From the NCBI GenBank assembly GCA_949752795.1, contig CATKHW010000366.1, forward strand, positions 1 to 64,000: DNA of 64,000 nt. Direction: 5' to 3'. Below the pieces are notes generated by a model, which was not told the origin of the DNA, searched no databases, and saw nothing but the letters and a program-made list of their open reading frames with translations. The translations under genes and the position numbers were made by a program. Source of the DNA: Hyperoodon ampullatus. Lineage: Eukaryota; Chordata; Mammalia; Artiodactyla; Ziphiidae. Below, in pieces: positions 12,169 to 26,077 of this stretch. Each line of letters opens with the position of its first letter. Positions within the stretch are counted from its first letter, which is position 1.

Positions 12169-13907
12169 TAACTCAGTTCAAGTATAGCCATGTTTACAGG
12201 ATCTTCATAAGTGATATCTTATGATAAGTTTCTTTTTCTCTGTGACTTATTTCACTTAGAATCATCGTACCTGAATCCACCCATTTTGCTGCTACTGGTC
12301 TTATGTCATTGATTTCATGGCTGAGGGATATTCCATCGTACATAAGTACCACAATTTTCTGAACCATTTTTATATTTCCTGGGATATTTAAGGTGTACCC
12401 AAGTTGAGGTCCTTGTAAGCAGTGCAGCCCTAAATTTTGGGGTGTCTCTGTCTTATTGATTTTCAGTTTTCCCAAGGTATATTCCCTAGACTGGAAGTGC
12501 CCTTGGCTCTGTAGCTCTGTTGTTTACTTGTTTTAGGGAACACAATGCACTCCTCCAGAGAGGCAGTTGGCAATTTACATCCCACCCATCAGCATAACAA
12601 GGATCCCTGTTCTCCAGGGCCTGTCTTGCCTTTCTGGTTTTTACACATTTTGTGGATGTCGCTTTTGACCGTTGGGAAGTGATACTTCTTTTTAGTCCAG
12701 ATTTGCATTGCCCGTTTGCTTGCTTGGCCAAAAAGGGCGTATGCGTTTTCTCCTGAATATATTCAGGAGAAAACGCATACGCCCTTTTTGGCCAAGTGCA
12801 TCATTGTCGAATTTGTGCCCCTCTTCCTGTGCTTTAAAGGCGATTGCAACGTACCTCTTGAAATCTGTTTCCTGCTCTTCTGCCTCGCTTTCAAGTCCGC
12901 CTCGTTGCCTTCACTCAACAGATTTTTGGACGATAGTTGTCCTTTATTACTGGGCGAGTATGTGAATTGCTGTGCCCCTGAGCTCCATTTTTCAACGCGT
13001 TTTTGGTGAGCTGACCGCAAGTCCAAAATTTTGGTTCAGGACCTATACTGGTTCCCGGTGGGTGGCTGAGACTTTGGTTAATTCTTCTTCCTGCCGGGAA
13101 ATTACAGTGATATGTGCCCGTCCAAATGCCTAACAGCTACTCTCTCATTGGTTCTCCCTCTTCCCTTTCATCCTCTGCCAAATAGGAAACCTGTGCGAAC
13201 CAGGAGTTTAAAGGGGCTGTCTCTCCAAGTTGGGAGGTTGATAGTAAAGCAGATGGAAAGTCAAAACGGAGCACCAGGAGAGGGACTATTTGTTGAGTTT
13301 TAGAAACCTTTCGTATTCACAGTGTGTCCGTTCTCTAGGTTTCCCGTACATGTTATAACTGTAGTAATATTCCCTTCAACCTGGAGAGTTGGGACCCATG
13401 GAATGGGTGCCAGGCATTTGTTCTTTAAAGGGTCTGCATTTGCTCATCCAATCTCACCAATCCTCTCAGTCCCAAGTGTCCAGCCTTATGCCACATCCAG
13501 CTGTCGTTGTAGATAGGGTCATTCCAGGTTTCATCAGAGACCCTGAAGGAATTGTAAAGAATTTCCCATTTTTTTCGTTTTGTTTTTGAAATTCCTTTTT
13601 ACAGTGGGTTTGAGCTGATTCTCGCTGCCATGTTTATGCCAGTCTAGACACACTTGATTCCCTTATGTAGACATATCAATACATAGGTTTTAAGATTCTT
13701 ACTAGTCAGATATATTCCTCTGCAGGAAATATGGGGTTTTGAGTCCCTTTCACTGAGGAAGGTGTAGGTCTTGTCTATTCCATAGTTGGTTTTTGGAACG
13801 GTACCTGTGATTATATCAAACTCTGGTTTTATGCATAACCCCACTTCTCCTTCCCCCTTAAGCAGGCATAAGAGTGTTTTCTAAATGTGAGACACTGTTC
13901 TCTTTCC
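12169..13907 (+). repeat. Satellite unit 8
   Basis: Perfect inverted repeat (12723-12796). Haplotype-B-like site (AGGCATTTGTTC). Its last ~80 bp (from the gcataaccccacttctcc variant near 13831) already carry private variants shared with units 9 and 10. Confidence 0.93.
12723..12796. repeat. Perfect 74-bp palindrome, standard form (unit 8)
   Basis: Exact reverse-complement arms of 37 nt with the majority sequence, although the flanks of this unit carry private changes (tttttagtccag upstream and aatttgtgcccc downstream). Confidence 0.95.
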
Positions 13908-15647
13908 TAACTCAGTTCAAGTGTAGCCATGTTTACAGAATCTTCATAAGTGATATCTTATGATAAGTTTCTTTTTCTGTGTGACTTATTTCACTTAGAA
14001 TCATCGTACCTGAATCCACCCATTTTGCTGCTACTGGTCTTATGACATTGATTTCATGGCTGAAGGATATTCCATCGTACGTAGGTACCACAATTTTTTG
14101 AACCATTTTTATATTTCCTGGGATATTTAAGGTGTACCCAAGTTGAGGTCCTTGTAAGCAGTGCAGCCCTAAATTTTGGGTTGTCTCTGTCTTATTGATT
14201 TTCAGTTTTCCCAAGGTATATTCCCTAGACTGGAAGTGCCCTTGGCTCTGTAGCTCTGTTGTTTACTTGTTTTAGGGAACACAATGCACTCCTCCAGAGA
14301 GGCAGTTGGCAATTTACATCCCACCCATCAGCATAACAAGGCTCCCTGTTCTCCAGGGCCTGTCTTGCCTTTCTGGTTTTTACACAATTTTGTGGATGTC
14401 CCTTTTGACCGGTGGGAAGTGATACTTATTTTTAGTGCAGATTTGCATTGACCGCTTGCTTGCTTGGCCAAAAAGAGCGTATGCGTTTTCTCCTGAATAT
14501 ATTCAGGAGGAAACGCATACGCTCTTTTTGGCCAAGTGCATCATTGTCGAAGTTGTGCCCCTCTTCCTGTGCTTTAAAGGCGATTCCAACGTACCTCTTG
14601 AAATCTGTTTCCTGCTATTCTGCCTCGCTTTCAAGTCTGCCTCGTTTCCTTCCCTCAACAGATTTTCGGACGATAGTTGTCCATTATTACTCGGCCAGTT
14701 TGTGAAATGCTGTGCCCCTGAGCTCCATTTTTCAACTCGTTTTTGGTGAGCTGACCGCAAGTCCAAAATTTTGGTTCAGGACCTATACTGGTTCCCGGTG
14801 TGGGGCTGAGACTTTGGTTAATTCTTCTTCCTGCCAGGAAATTACAGTGATATGTGCCCGTCCAAATGCCTAACAGCTACTCTCTCATTGGTTCTCCCTC
14901 TTCCCTTTCATCCTCTGCCAAATTGGCAACCTGTGCGAACCAGGAAGTTAAAGGGGCTGTCTCTCCAAATTGGGAGGTTGATAGTAAAGCACATGGAAAT
15001 TCAAACCGGAGCACCAGGAGAGGGACTATTCGTTGAGTTTTAGAAACCTTTTGTATTCACAGTGTGTCCGTTCTCTAGGTTTCCATTACATGTTATAACT
15101 GTAGTAATATTCCCTTCAACCTGGAGAGTTGGGACCCATGGAATGGGTGCCAGGCATTTGTGCTTTAAAGGGTCTGCATTTGATCAACCAATCTCACCAA
15201 TCCTCTCAGTCCCAAGTGTCCAGCCTTATGCCACATCCAGCTGTCGTTGTAGATAGGGTCTTTCCAGGTTTCATCAGAGACCCTGAAGGAATTGTAAAGA
15301 ATTTCCCAGTTTTTTTGTTTTGTTTTTGAAATTCCTTTTTAGAGTGGGTTTGAGCTGATTCTCGCTGCCATGTTTATGCCAGTCTAGACACACTTGAATC
15401 CCTTACGGAGACATATCAATACATAGGTTTTAAGATTCTTACTAGTCAGATATATTCCTCTGTGGGAAATATAGGGTTTTGAGACCCTTTCACTGAGGAA
15501 GGTGTAGGTCTTGTCTATTCCATAGTGGGTTTTTGGAATGGTACCTGTGCTTATATCAAACTCTGGTTTTATGCATAACCCCACTTCTCCTTCCCCCTTA
15601 AGCAGGCATAAGAGTGTTTTCTAAATGTGAGACACTGTTCTCTTTCC
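13908..15647 (+). repeat. Satellite unit 9 (recent sister of unit 10)
   Basis: It shares with unit 10 a set of private variants: gggttgtctctg, tacacaattttgtgg (one extra A), agagcg in the palindrome, tgtgaaatgctg, tccattattactcgg and gtgtggggctgag. Inverted repeat at 14463-14536 has the matched GAGCG/CGCTC change but one mismatch (gaggaaac). Haplotype B. Confidence 0.93.
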
Positions 15648-17387
15648 TAACTCAGTTCAAGTGTAGCCATGTTTACAGAATCTTCATAAGTGATATCTTA
15701 TGATAAGTTTCTTTTTCTGTGTGACTTATTTCACTTAGAATCATCGTACCTGAATCCACCCATTTTGCTGCTACTGGTCTTATGACATTGATTTCATGGC
15801 TGAGGGATATTCCATCGTACGTAGGTACCACAATTTTTTGAACCATTTTTATATTTCCTGCGATATTTAAGGTGTACCCAAGTTGAGGTCCTTGTAAGCA
15901 GTGCAGCCCTAAATTTTGGGTTGTCTCTGTCTTATTGATTTTCAGTTTTCCCAAGGTATATTCCCTAGACTGGAAGTGCCCTTGGCTCTGTAGCTCTGTT
16001 GTTTACTTGTTTTAGGGAACACAATGCACTCCTCCAGAGAGGCAGTTGGCAATTTACATCCCACCCATCAGCATAACAAGGCTCCCAGTTCTCCAGGGCC
16101 TGTCTTGCCTTTCTGGTTTTTACACAATTTTGTGGATGTCCCTTTTGACCGGTGGGAAGTGATACTTCTTTTTAGTGCAGATTTGCATTGCCCGCTTGCT
16201 TGCTTGGCCAAAAAGAGCGTATGCGTTTTCTCCTGAATATATTCAGGAGAAAACGCATACGCTCTTTTTGGCCAAGTGCATCATTGTCGAAGTTGTGCCC
16301 CTCTTACTGTGCTTTAAAGGCGATTCCAACGTACCTCTTGAAATCTGTTTCCTGCTATTCTGCCTCGCTTTCAAGTCTGCCTCGTTTCCTTCCCTCAACA
16401 GATTTTTGGACGATAGTTGTCCATTATTACTCGGCCAGTTTGTGAAATGCTGTACCCCTGAGCTCCATTTTTCAACTCGTTTTTGGTGAGCTGACCGCAA
16501 GTCCAAAATTTTGGTTCAGGACCTATACTGGTTCCCGGTGTGGGGCTGAGACTTTGGTTAATTCTTCTTCCTGCCAGGAAATTACAGTGATATGTGCCCG
16601 TCCAAATGCCTAACAGCTACTCTCTCATTGGTTCTCCCTCTTCCCTTTCATCCTCTGCCAAATTGGCAACCTGTGTGAACCAGGAGGTTAAAGGGGCTGT
16701 CTCTGCAATTTGGGAGAATGACAGTAAAGCAGATGGAAAGTGAAACCGGAGCACCAGGAGAGGGACTATTCGATGAGTTTTAGAATCCTTTTCTATTCAC
16801 AGTGGGTCCATTCTCTAGGTTTCCCGTACATGTTATAGCTGTAGTAATATTCCCTTCAACCTGGAGAGTTGGGACCCATGGAATGGGTGCCAGGCATTTG
16901 TGCTTTAAAGGGTCTGCATTTGCTAACCCAATCTCACCAATCCTCTCAGTCCCAAGTGTCCAGCCTTAAGCCACATCCAGCTGTCATTGTAGATAGGGTC
17001 ATTCCAGGTTTCATCAGAGACCCTGAAGGAATTGTAAAGAATTTCCCATTTTTTTTGTTTTGTTTTTGAAATTCTTTTTTAAAGTGGGTTTGAGCTGATT
17101 CTCGCTGCCATGTTTATGCCAGTCTAGACACACTTGATTCCCTTACGGAGACATATCAATACATAGGTTTTAAGATTCTTACTAGTCAGATATATTCCTC
17201 TGCGGGAAATATGGGGTTTTGAGTCCCTTTCACTGAGGAAGGTGTAGGTCTTGTCTATTCCATAGTTGGTTTTTGGAACGGTACCTGTGCTTATATCAAA
17301 CTCTGGTTTTATGCATCACCCCACCTCTCCTTCCCCCTTAAGCAGGCATATGAGTGTTTTCTAAATGTGAGACACTGTTCTCTTTCC
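15648..17387 (+). repeat. Satellite unit 10 (recent sister of unit 9)
   Basis: The first ~1.0 kb is nearly identical to unit 9 at an offset of 1,740 bp. From about 16680 the two part company (gcaatttgggagaatgac and gtgggtccattc appear only here), marking the end of an exchange tract. Haplotype B. Confidence 0.93.
16203..16276. repeat. Perfect 74-bp palindrome, second compensated variant (unit 10)
   Basis: The left arm has agagcg where the standard form has agggcg, and the right arm has the complementary cgctct. All 37 pairs match. Unit 9 has the same pair of changes, so the double change predates the unit 9/10 duplication. Confidence 0.95.
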
Positions 17388-19125
17388 TAACTCAGTTCAA
17401 GTGTAGCCATGTTTACAGGATCTTCATAAGTGATATCTTATGATAAGTTTCTTTTTCTCTGTGACTTATTTCACTTAGAATCATCGTACCTGAATCCACC
17501 CATTTTGCTCCTACTGGTCTTATGACATTGATTTCATGGCTGAGGGATATTCCATCGTACGTAAGTACCACAATTTTTTGAACCATTTTTATATTTCCTG
17601 GGATATTTAAGGTGTACCCAAGTTGAGGTCCTTGTTAGCAGTGCAGCCCTGAATTTTGGGGTGGCTCTGTCTTATTGATTTTCAGTTTTCCCAAGGTATA
17701 TTCCCTAGAATGGAAGTGCCCTTGGCTCTGTAGCTCTGTTCTTTACTTGTTTTAGGGAACACAATGCACTCTTCCAGAGAGGCAGTTGGCAATTTACATC
17801 CCGCCCATCAGCATAACAAGGCTCCCTGTTCTCCAGGGCCTGTCTTGCCTTTCTGGTTTTTACACATTTTGTGGATGTCCCTTTTGACAGGTGGGAAGTG
17901 ATACTTCTTTGTAGTGCAGATTTGCATTGCCCGCTTGCTTGCTTGGCCGAAAAGGGCATATGCGTTTTCTCCTGAATATATTCAGGAGAAAACGCATACG
18001 CCCTTTATGGCCAAGTGCATCATTGTCGAAGTTGTGCCCCTCTTCCTGTGCTTTAAAGGCGATTCCAACGTACCTCTTGAAATCTGTTTCCTGCTATTCT
18101 GCCTCGCTTTCAAGTCCGCCTCGTTGCCTTCCCTCAACAGATTTTTGGACGATAGTTGTCCTTTATTACTCGGCCAGTTTGTGAATGGCTGTGCCCCTGA
18201 GCTCCATTTTTCAACTCGTTTTTGGTGAGCTGACCGCAAGTCCAAAATTTTGGTTCAGGACCTATGCTGGTTCCCGGTGTGGGGCTGAGACTTTGGTTAA
18301 TTCTTCTTCCTGCCGGGAAATTACAGTGATATGTGCCCGTCCAAATGCCTAACAGCTACTCTCTCATTGGTTCTCCCTATTCCCTTTCATCCTCTGCCAA
18401 ATTGGCAACCTGTGTGAACCAGGAGGTTAAAGGGTCTGTCTCTCCAAGTTGGGAGGTGGATAGTAAAGCAGATGGAAAGTCAAACCGGAGAACCAGGAGA
18501 GGGACTATTCGTTGAGTTTTAGAATCCTTTCGTATTCACAGTGTGTCCGTTCTCTAGGTTTCCCGTACATGTTATAACTGTAGTAATATTCTCTTCAACC
18601 TGGAGAGTTGGGACCCATGGATTGTGTGCCAGGCATTATTGCTTTACAGGGTCTGCATTTGCTCACCAATCTCACCAATACTCTCAGTCCCAATTTTCCA
18701 GCCTTATGCCACATCCAGCTGTCGTTGTAGATAGGGTCATTCCAGGTTTCATCAGAGACCCTGAAGGAATTGTAAAGAATTTCCCAGTTTTTTTGTTTTG
18801 TTTTTGAAATTCCATTTTATAGTGGGTTTGAGCTGATTCTCGCTGCCATGTTTATGCCAGTCTAGACACACTTGATTCCCTTACGGAGACATATCAATAC
18901 ATAGGTTTTAAGATTCTTACTAGTCAGATATATTCCTCTGCGGGAAATATGGGATTTTGAGTCCCTTTCACTGAGGAAGGTGTAGGTCTTGTCTATTCCA
19001 TAGTTGGTTTTTGGAACGGTACCTGTGCTTATTTCAAACTCTGGTTTTATGCATCACCCCACCTCTCCTTCCCCCTTAAGCAGGCATAAGAGTGTTTTCT
19101 AAATGTGAGACACTGTTCTCTTTCC
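17388..19125 (+). repeat. Satellite unit 11
   Basis: Inverted repeat at 17942-18015 with three mismatched pairs. The diagnostic site is a recombinant-looking AGGCATTATTGC near 18631. A one-base loss at gctcaccaatc (about 18665) fuses two short frames into an 88-codon chance frame. Confidence 0.92.
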
Positions 19126-20863
19126 TAACTCAGTTCAATTGTAGCCATGTTTACAGGATCTTCATAAGTGATATCTTATGATAAGTTTCTTTTTCTGTGT
19201 GACTTATTTCACTTAGAATCATCGTACCTGAATCCACCCATTTTGCTGCTACTGGTCTTATGACATTGATTTCATGGCTGAGGGATATTCCATCGTTCGT
19301 AAGTACCACAATTTTTTGAGCCATTTTTATATTTCCTGGGATACTTAAGGTGTACCCAAGTTGAGGTTCTTGTAAGCAGTGCAGCCCTAAATTTTGAGGT
19401 GGCTGTGTCTTATTGATTTTCAGTTTTCCCAAGGTATATTCCCTAGACTGGATGTGCCCTTGGCTCTGTAGATCTGTTGTTTACTTGTTTTAGGGAACCC
19501 AATGCACTCCTCCAGAGAGGCAGTTGGCAATTTACATCCCGCCCATCAGCATAACAAGGCTCCCTGTTCTCCAGGGCCTGTCTTGCCTTTCTGCTTTTTA
19601 CACATTTTGTGGATGTCCCTTTTGTACCGGTGGGAAGAGATACTTCTTTGTATTGCAGATTTGCATTGTCCGCTTGCTTGCTTGGCCAAAACGGGCATAT
19701 GAGTTCTCTCCTAAATATATTCAGGAGAAAATGCATACGCCCTTTTTGGCCAAGTGCATCATTGTCGAAGTTGTGCCCCTCTTCCTGTGCTTTAAATGCG
19801 ATTCCAACGTACCTCTTGAAATCTGTTTCCTGCTATTCTGCCTAGCTTTCAAGTCTACCTCGCTGCCTTCCCTCAACAGATTTTTGGATGATAGTTGTCC
19901 TTTATTACTCTGCCAGTTTGTGAATTGTTGTGCCCCTGAGCCCCACTTTGCAACTCGTTTTTTGTGAGCTGAACGCAAGACCAATATTTTGGTTCAGGAC
20001 GTATATGGGTTCCCGGTGGGTGGCTGAGACTTTGGTTAATTCTTCTTCCTGCCGGGAAATTAGAGTGACATGTGCCCGTCCAAATGCCTAACAGCTACTC
20101 TCTCATTGGTTCTCCCTCTTCCCTTTCATCCTGTGCCAAATTGGCAACGTGTGCCAACAAGGGGGTTAAATGAGCTGTCTCTAAGTTGGGAGATTGATAG
20201 TAAAGCAGTTGCAGTGTCAAACATGAGCACCAGGAGACGGAGTATTAGTTGAGTTTTAGAAACGTTTCTTGTTCACAGTGTGTCCATTCTCTAGGTTTCC
20301 GGTACATGTTATAGTTGTAGTAATATCCGCTTCAACTTGGAGAGTTGGGACGCATGTAATGTGTGCCATGCATTATTGCTTTGAAGGGTCTGCATTTGCT
20401 CACCCAATCTCACAAATCCTCTCAGTGCCACGTGTCCAGCCTTATGTAACATCCAGCTGTCATTGTAGATAGGGTCATTCCAGGTTTCATCAGAGACCCT
20501 GAAGGAATTGGAAAGAATTTTCCTGTTTCTTTGTTTTGTTTTTGAAATTACTTTTTATAGTCGGTTTCAGCTGATTCTCGCTGCCATGCTTATGCCAGTC
20601 TAGACACTCTTGATTCCCTTACAGAGACATATCAATACATAGGTTTTAAGATTCTTACTTGTCAGATATATTCCTCTGCGGGAAATATGGGGTTTTGAGT
20701 CCCTTTCACTGAGGAAGGTGTAGGTCTTGTCTATTCCATAGTTGGTTTTTGGAACGGTACCTGTGCTTATATCAAACTCTGGTTTTATGCATCACCCCAC
20801 CTCTCCTTCCCCCTTAAGCAGGCATAAGAGTGTTTTCTAAATGTGAGACTATGTTCTCTTTCC
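19126..20863 (+). repeat. Satellite unit 12 (start of the divergent right part of array 1)
   Basis: Clearly more substituted than units 1-11, for example cacgtgtccag, gtgccaacaaggggg and tccgcttcaacttgg. The inverted repeat (19681-19754) has about six mismatched pairs. Divergence increases from here towards the minisatellite. Confidence 0.9.
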
Positions 20864-22601
20864 TAGCTCAGTTCAAGTGTAGCCATGTTTATAGGATCTT
20901 CATAATTCATATCTTATGATAAGTTGCTGTTTCTGTGTGACTTATTTCACTTAGAATCATCGAACCTGAATCCACTCATTTTGCTGCTACTGGTCTTATG
21001 ACATTGATTTCATGGCTGAGGGATATTCCATCGTACGTAAGTACCACAATTTTTTGAACCATTTTTATATTTCCTGGGATATTTAAGTTGTACCCAAGTT
21101 GAGGTTCTTGTAAGCAGTGCAGCCCTAAACGTTGGGGTGGCTCTGACTTATTGATTTTCAGTTTTCCCAAGGTATATTCCCTAGACTGGAAGTGCCCTTG
21201 GCTCTGTAGCTCTGTTGTTTACTTGTTTTAGGGAACACAGTTCACTCCACCAGAGAGGCAGTTGGCAATTTACATCCTGCCCATCAGCATAACAATTCTC
21301 CCTGTTCTCCAGGGCCTGTCTTGCCTTTCTGGTTTTTACACATTTTGCGGATGTCCCTTTTGACCGGTGGGAAGTGATACTTCTTTGTAGTGCAGATTTG
21401 CATTGCCTGTTTGCTTGCTAGGCCAAAAAAGGGCGTATGCGTTTTCTCCTGAATATATTCAGGAGAAAATGCAAACACCCTTTTTGGCCAAGTGCATCAT
21501 TGTCGAAGTTGTGCCCCACTTCTGGTGCTTTAAAGGCGATTCCAACATACCTCTTGAAATCTATTTCCTGCTATGCTGCCTCGATTTCAAGTCCACCTCA
21601 TTGCCTTCCCTCAACAGATTTTTGGATGATAGTTGTCCTTTATTACTCTTCCAGTTTGTGAATTGCTGTGCCCTGAGCCCCATTTTTCAACTCATTTTTT
21701 GTGCGCTGACCGCAAATGCAAAATTTTGGTTCAGGATCTCTACTTGTTCCCCGTGGGTGGCTGAGACTTTGGTTAATTCTTCTTCCTCCCGTGAAATTAG
21801 AGTGACATGTGCCCGTCCAAATGCCTAACAGCTACTCTCTCATTGGTTCTCCCCCTTCCCTTTCATCCTCTGCCAAATTGGCAATGTGTGCGAACCAGGA
21901 GGTTAAAGGGGCTGTCTCTCCAAGTTGGGAGATTGATAGTAAATCAGTTGGAAAGTCACACCTGAGCACCAGGAGAGGGACTATTATTTGAGTTTTAGAA
22001 ACCGTTCGTATTCACAGTGTGTCCATTCTCTAGGTTTCCCGTACATGTTATAGCTGTAGTAATATTCCCTTCAACCTGGAGAGTTGGGACCCAAGGAGTG
22101 GGTGTCATGCATTATTGCTTTAAAGGGTCTGCATTTGCTCACCCAATCTCACCAACACTCTCAGTCCCAAGGGTCCAGCCTTATGCCACATCCAGCTGTC
22201 CTTGTAGATAGGGTTATTCCAGGTTTCATCAGAGACCCTGAAGGAATTGTAAAGAATTTCCCTGTTTTTTTGTTTTGTTTGGGAAATTCCTTTTGATAGT
22301 GGATTTCAGCTGATTCTCGCTGCCATGTTTATGCCAGTCTAGACACACTTGATTCCCTTTCAGAGACATATCAATACATAGGTTTTAGGATTCTTACTAG
22401 TCAGATATATTCTTCTGCGGGAAATATGGTGTTTTGAGTCCCTTTCACTGAGGAAGGTGTAGGTCTTGTCTATTCCATAGTTGGTTTTTGGAACGGTACC
22501 TGTGCTTATATCAAACTCTAGTTTTATGCATCACCCACCTCTCCTTCCCCCTTAAGCAGTCATAAGAGTGTTTTCCAAATGTGAGACTCTGTTCTCTTTC
22601 C
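20864..22601 (+). repeat. Satellite unit 13
   Basis: Begins tagctcag. The inverted repeat (21418-21492) has six A in the left arm against five T in the right, and gcaaacaccc in the right arm. It shares the caccatctcattgc and cttgaaatcta kind of substitutions with the right-hand units rather than with units 1-11. Confidence 0.9.
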
Positions 22602-24337
22602 TGGCTAAGTTCAAGTGTAGCCATGTTTACAGGATCTTCATAAGTGATATCTTATGATAAGTTGCTTTTTCTGTGTGACTTATTTCACTTAGAATCATCG
22701 AACCGGAATCCACTCATTTTGCTGCTACTGGTCTTATGACATTGATTTAATGGCTGAGGGATATTCCATCGTACGTAAGTACCACAATATTTTGAACCAA
22801 TTTTATATTTCCTGGGATATTTAAGGTGTACCCAAGTTGAGGTTTTTGTAAGCAGTGCAGCCCTAAATTTTGGTGTGGCTCTGTCTTATTGATTTTCAGT
22901 TTTCTCAAGGTATATTCCCTAGACTGGAAGTGCCCTTGGCTCTGTAGCTCTGTTGTTTACTTGTTTTAGGGAACACAATGCACTCCCCCAGAGAGGGAGT
23001 TGGCAATTTACATACCGCCAATCAGCATAACAAGGCTCCCTGTTCTCCAGGGCCTGTCTTGCCTTTCTGGTGTTTACACATTTTGTGGATGTCCCTTTTG
23101 ACCGGTGGGAAGTGATACTTCTTTGTAGTGCAGATTTGCATTGTCCACTTGCTTGCTTGGCCAAAAAGGTCATATGCGTTATCTCCTAAATATAATCAGG
23201 AGAAAACGCATATGCCCTATATGGCCAAGTGCATCATTGTCGAAGTTGTGCCCCTCTTCCTGTGCTTTAAAGGTGATTCCACCATACCTCTTGAAATCTC
23301 TTTCCTGCTATTCTGCCTCGCTTTCAAGCTGCCTCAATGCCTTCCGTCAACAGATTTTTGGATGATAGTTGTCCTTTATTACTGTGCCAGTTTGTGAATT
23401 GCTGTGCTCCTGAGCTCCATTTTTCAACTCGTTTTTTGTGTGATGAACGCAAGACCAATATTTTGGTTCAGTACCTATACTGGTTCCCAGTGGGTGGCTG
23501 AGATTTTGGTTAATTCTTCTTCCTGCCAGGAAATTAGAGTGACATGTGCCCGTCCAAATGCCAAACAGCTACTCTCTCATTGGTTCTCCCTCTTCCCTTT
23601 CATCCTCTGCCTAATTGGCAACGTGTGCGAACCAGGAGGTTAATGTGCTGTCACTCTACGTTGGGAGATTGATAGTAAAGCAGTTTGAAAGTCAAACGTG
23701 AGCACCAGGAGAGGGACTATTAGTTGAGTTTTAGAAACCTTTCGTATTCACACTGTGTCCATTCTCTAGGTTTCCTTTACATGTTATAGCTCTAGTAATA
23801 TTCCCTTCAACCTGGAGAGTTGGGACCCATGGAATGGGTGCCATGCGTTATTGCTTTAAAGGGTCTGCATTTGCTCACCCAATGTCACCAATTCTCTCAT
23901 TCCCAAGTGTCCAGCCTTATGCCATATCCAGCTGTCATTGTAGTTAGGGTCATTCCAGGGTTCATCAGAGACTGAAGGTATTGTAAAGAATTTCCATGTT
24001 TTTTTTGTTTTGTTTTTTAAATTCCTTTTTATAGTGAGTTTAGGCTGATTCTCGCTGCCATGTTTATGCCAGTCTAGAAACACTTGATTCCCTTATGGTG
24101 TCATATCAATACATAGGTTTTAAGATTCTTACTAGTCACATATATTCCTCTGCGGGAAATATGGGGTTTTGAGTCCCTTTCACTGAGGAAGGTGTATGTC
24201 TTCTGTATTCCATAGTTGGTTTTTGGAACAGTACCTGTGCTTATATCAAACTCTGGTTTTATGCATCACCCCACCTCTCATTCCCCCTTAAGAAGGAATA
24301 AGAGTGTTTTCTAAATGTGAGACTCTGTTCTCTTTCC
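22602..24337 (+). repeat. Satellite unit 14
   Basis: Begins tggctaag. The inverted repeat (23156-23229) is degraded on both arms (ggtcatatgcg on the left, tatgccctatatgg on the right). Several small deletions, for example caagctgcctcaatg near 23325, keep the unit at 1,736 bp. Confidence 0.9.
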
Positions 24338-26077
24338 TATCTAAGTTCAGGTGTAGCCATGTTGACATGATCATCATAAGTGATATCTTATGATAAGTTT
24401 CTGTTTCTGAGTGACTTTGTTCACTTAGAATCATCGTACCTGAATCCACTCATTTTGCTGCTACTGGTCTTATGACATTGATTTCATGGCTGAGGGATAT
24501 TCCATCGTACGTATGTACCACAAATTTTTGAACCATTTTTATATTTCCTGGGATATTTAAGGTGTACCCAAGTTGAAGTTCTTGTAGGCAGTGCCGACCT
24601 AAATTTTGGGGTGGCTCTGTATTATTGTTTTTCATTTTTCCCAAGGTTTATTCCCTAGACTGGAAGTGCCCTTGGCTCTGTAGCTCTGTTCTTTACTTGT
24701 TTTAGAGAACACAATACACTCCTCCAGGGAGGCAGTTGGCAATTTACATCCCGCCCATCAGCATAACAAGGCTCCCTGTTCTCCAGGGCCTCTCTTGCCT
24801 TTCTGGTTTTTACATATTTTGTGGATGTCCCTTTTGACCGGTGGGAAGTGATACTTCTTTGTAGTGCCAATTTGCATTGCCTTCTTGCTTGCTTGGCCAA
24901 AAAAGGCGTATGCGTTTTCTCCTGAATATCTTCAGGAGAAAACGCATACGCACTTTTTGGCCAAGTGCATCATTGTCGAAGTTGTGCCCCTCTTCGTGTG
25001 CTTTAAAGGCGATTCCAATGTACCTCTTGAAATCTGTTTCCTGCTATTCTGCCTCGATTTCAAGTCCACCTCGTTGCCTTCCCTCAACAGATTTTTAGAC
25101 GATAGTTTTCCTTTATTATTCTGTCAGTTTGTGAATTGCTGTGCCCCTGAGCTCCATTTTTCAACTCGTTTTTTGTGAACTGACCGCAAGTCCAAAATTT
25201 TGGTGCAGGACCTATACTGGTTCCCGGTGGGTGGCTGAGACTTTGGTTAATTCTTCTTCCTGCCGGAAAATTAGATTGACATGTGACCGTCCAAATGCCT
25301 AACAGCTACTCTCTCATTGGTTCTCCCTCATGCCTTTCATCCTCTGCAAATTTGGCAACGTGTGTGAACCAGGATGTTAAAGGGGCTGTCTCTCCAAGTT
25401 GGGAGATTGATAGTAAAGCAGTTGGAAAGTCAAACCGGAGCACCAGGAGAGGGACTATTCGTTGAGTTGTAGAAACCTTTCGTATTCACAGTGTGTCCAT
25501 TCTCTAGATTTCCTGTATATGTTATTGCTGTAGTAATATTCTCTTCAACCTGCAGAGTTGGGACCCATGGAATGGTTGCCATGCATTATTGCTTTAAAGG
25601 GTCTGCATTTGCTCACCCAATCTCACCAATCCTCTCAGTCCCAAGTGTCCAGCCTTATGCCACATCCAGCTGTCATTGTAGATACGGTCATTCAAGGTTT
25701 CATCAGCGACCCTGAAGGAATTGTAAAGAATTTCCCAGTTTTTTTGTTTTCTTTTTGAAATTCCTTTTTATAGTGGGTTTGAGCTGATTCTCGCTGCCAT
25801 GTTTATGCCAGTCTAGACACACTTGATTCCCTTACGGAGACATATCAATACATAGGTTTTAAGATTCTTACTAGTCAGATGTATTCCTCTGCGGGAAATA
25901 TGGGGTTTTGAGTCCCTTTCACTGAGGAAGGTGTAGGTTTTGTCTATTCCATAGTTGGTTTTTGGGACGGTATCTGTGCTTATATAAAACTCTGGTTTTA
26001 TGCATCCCCCCCACCTCTCCTTCACCGTTAAGCAGGCATAAGTGTGTTTTCTAAATGTGAGACTCTGTTCTCTTTCC
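24338..26077 (+). repeat. Satellite unit 15
   Basis: Inverted repeat 24892-24965 with mismatches in the outer arm and at the centre (gaatatcttc). The octamer ATTTGCAT is kept even though the bases just before it have changed (gtgccaatttgcat). Confidence 0.9.
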
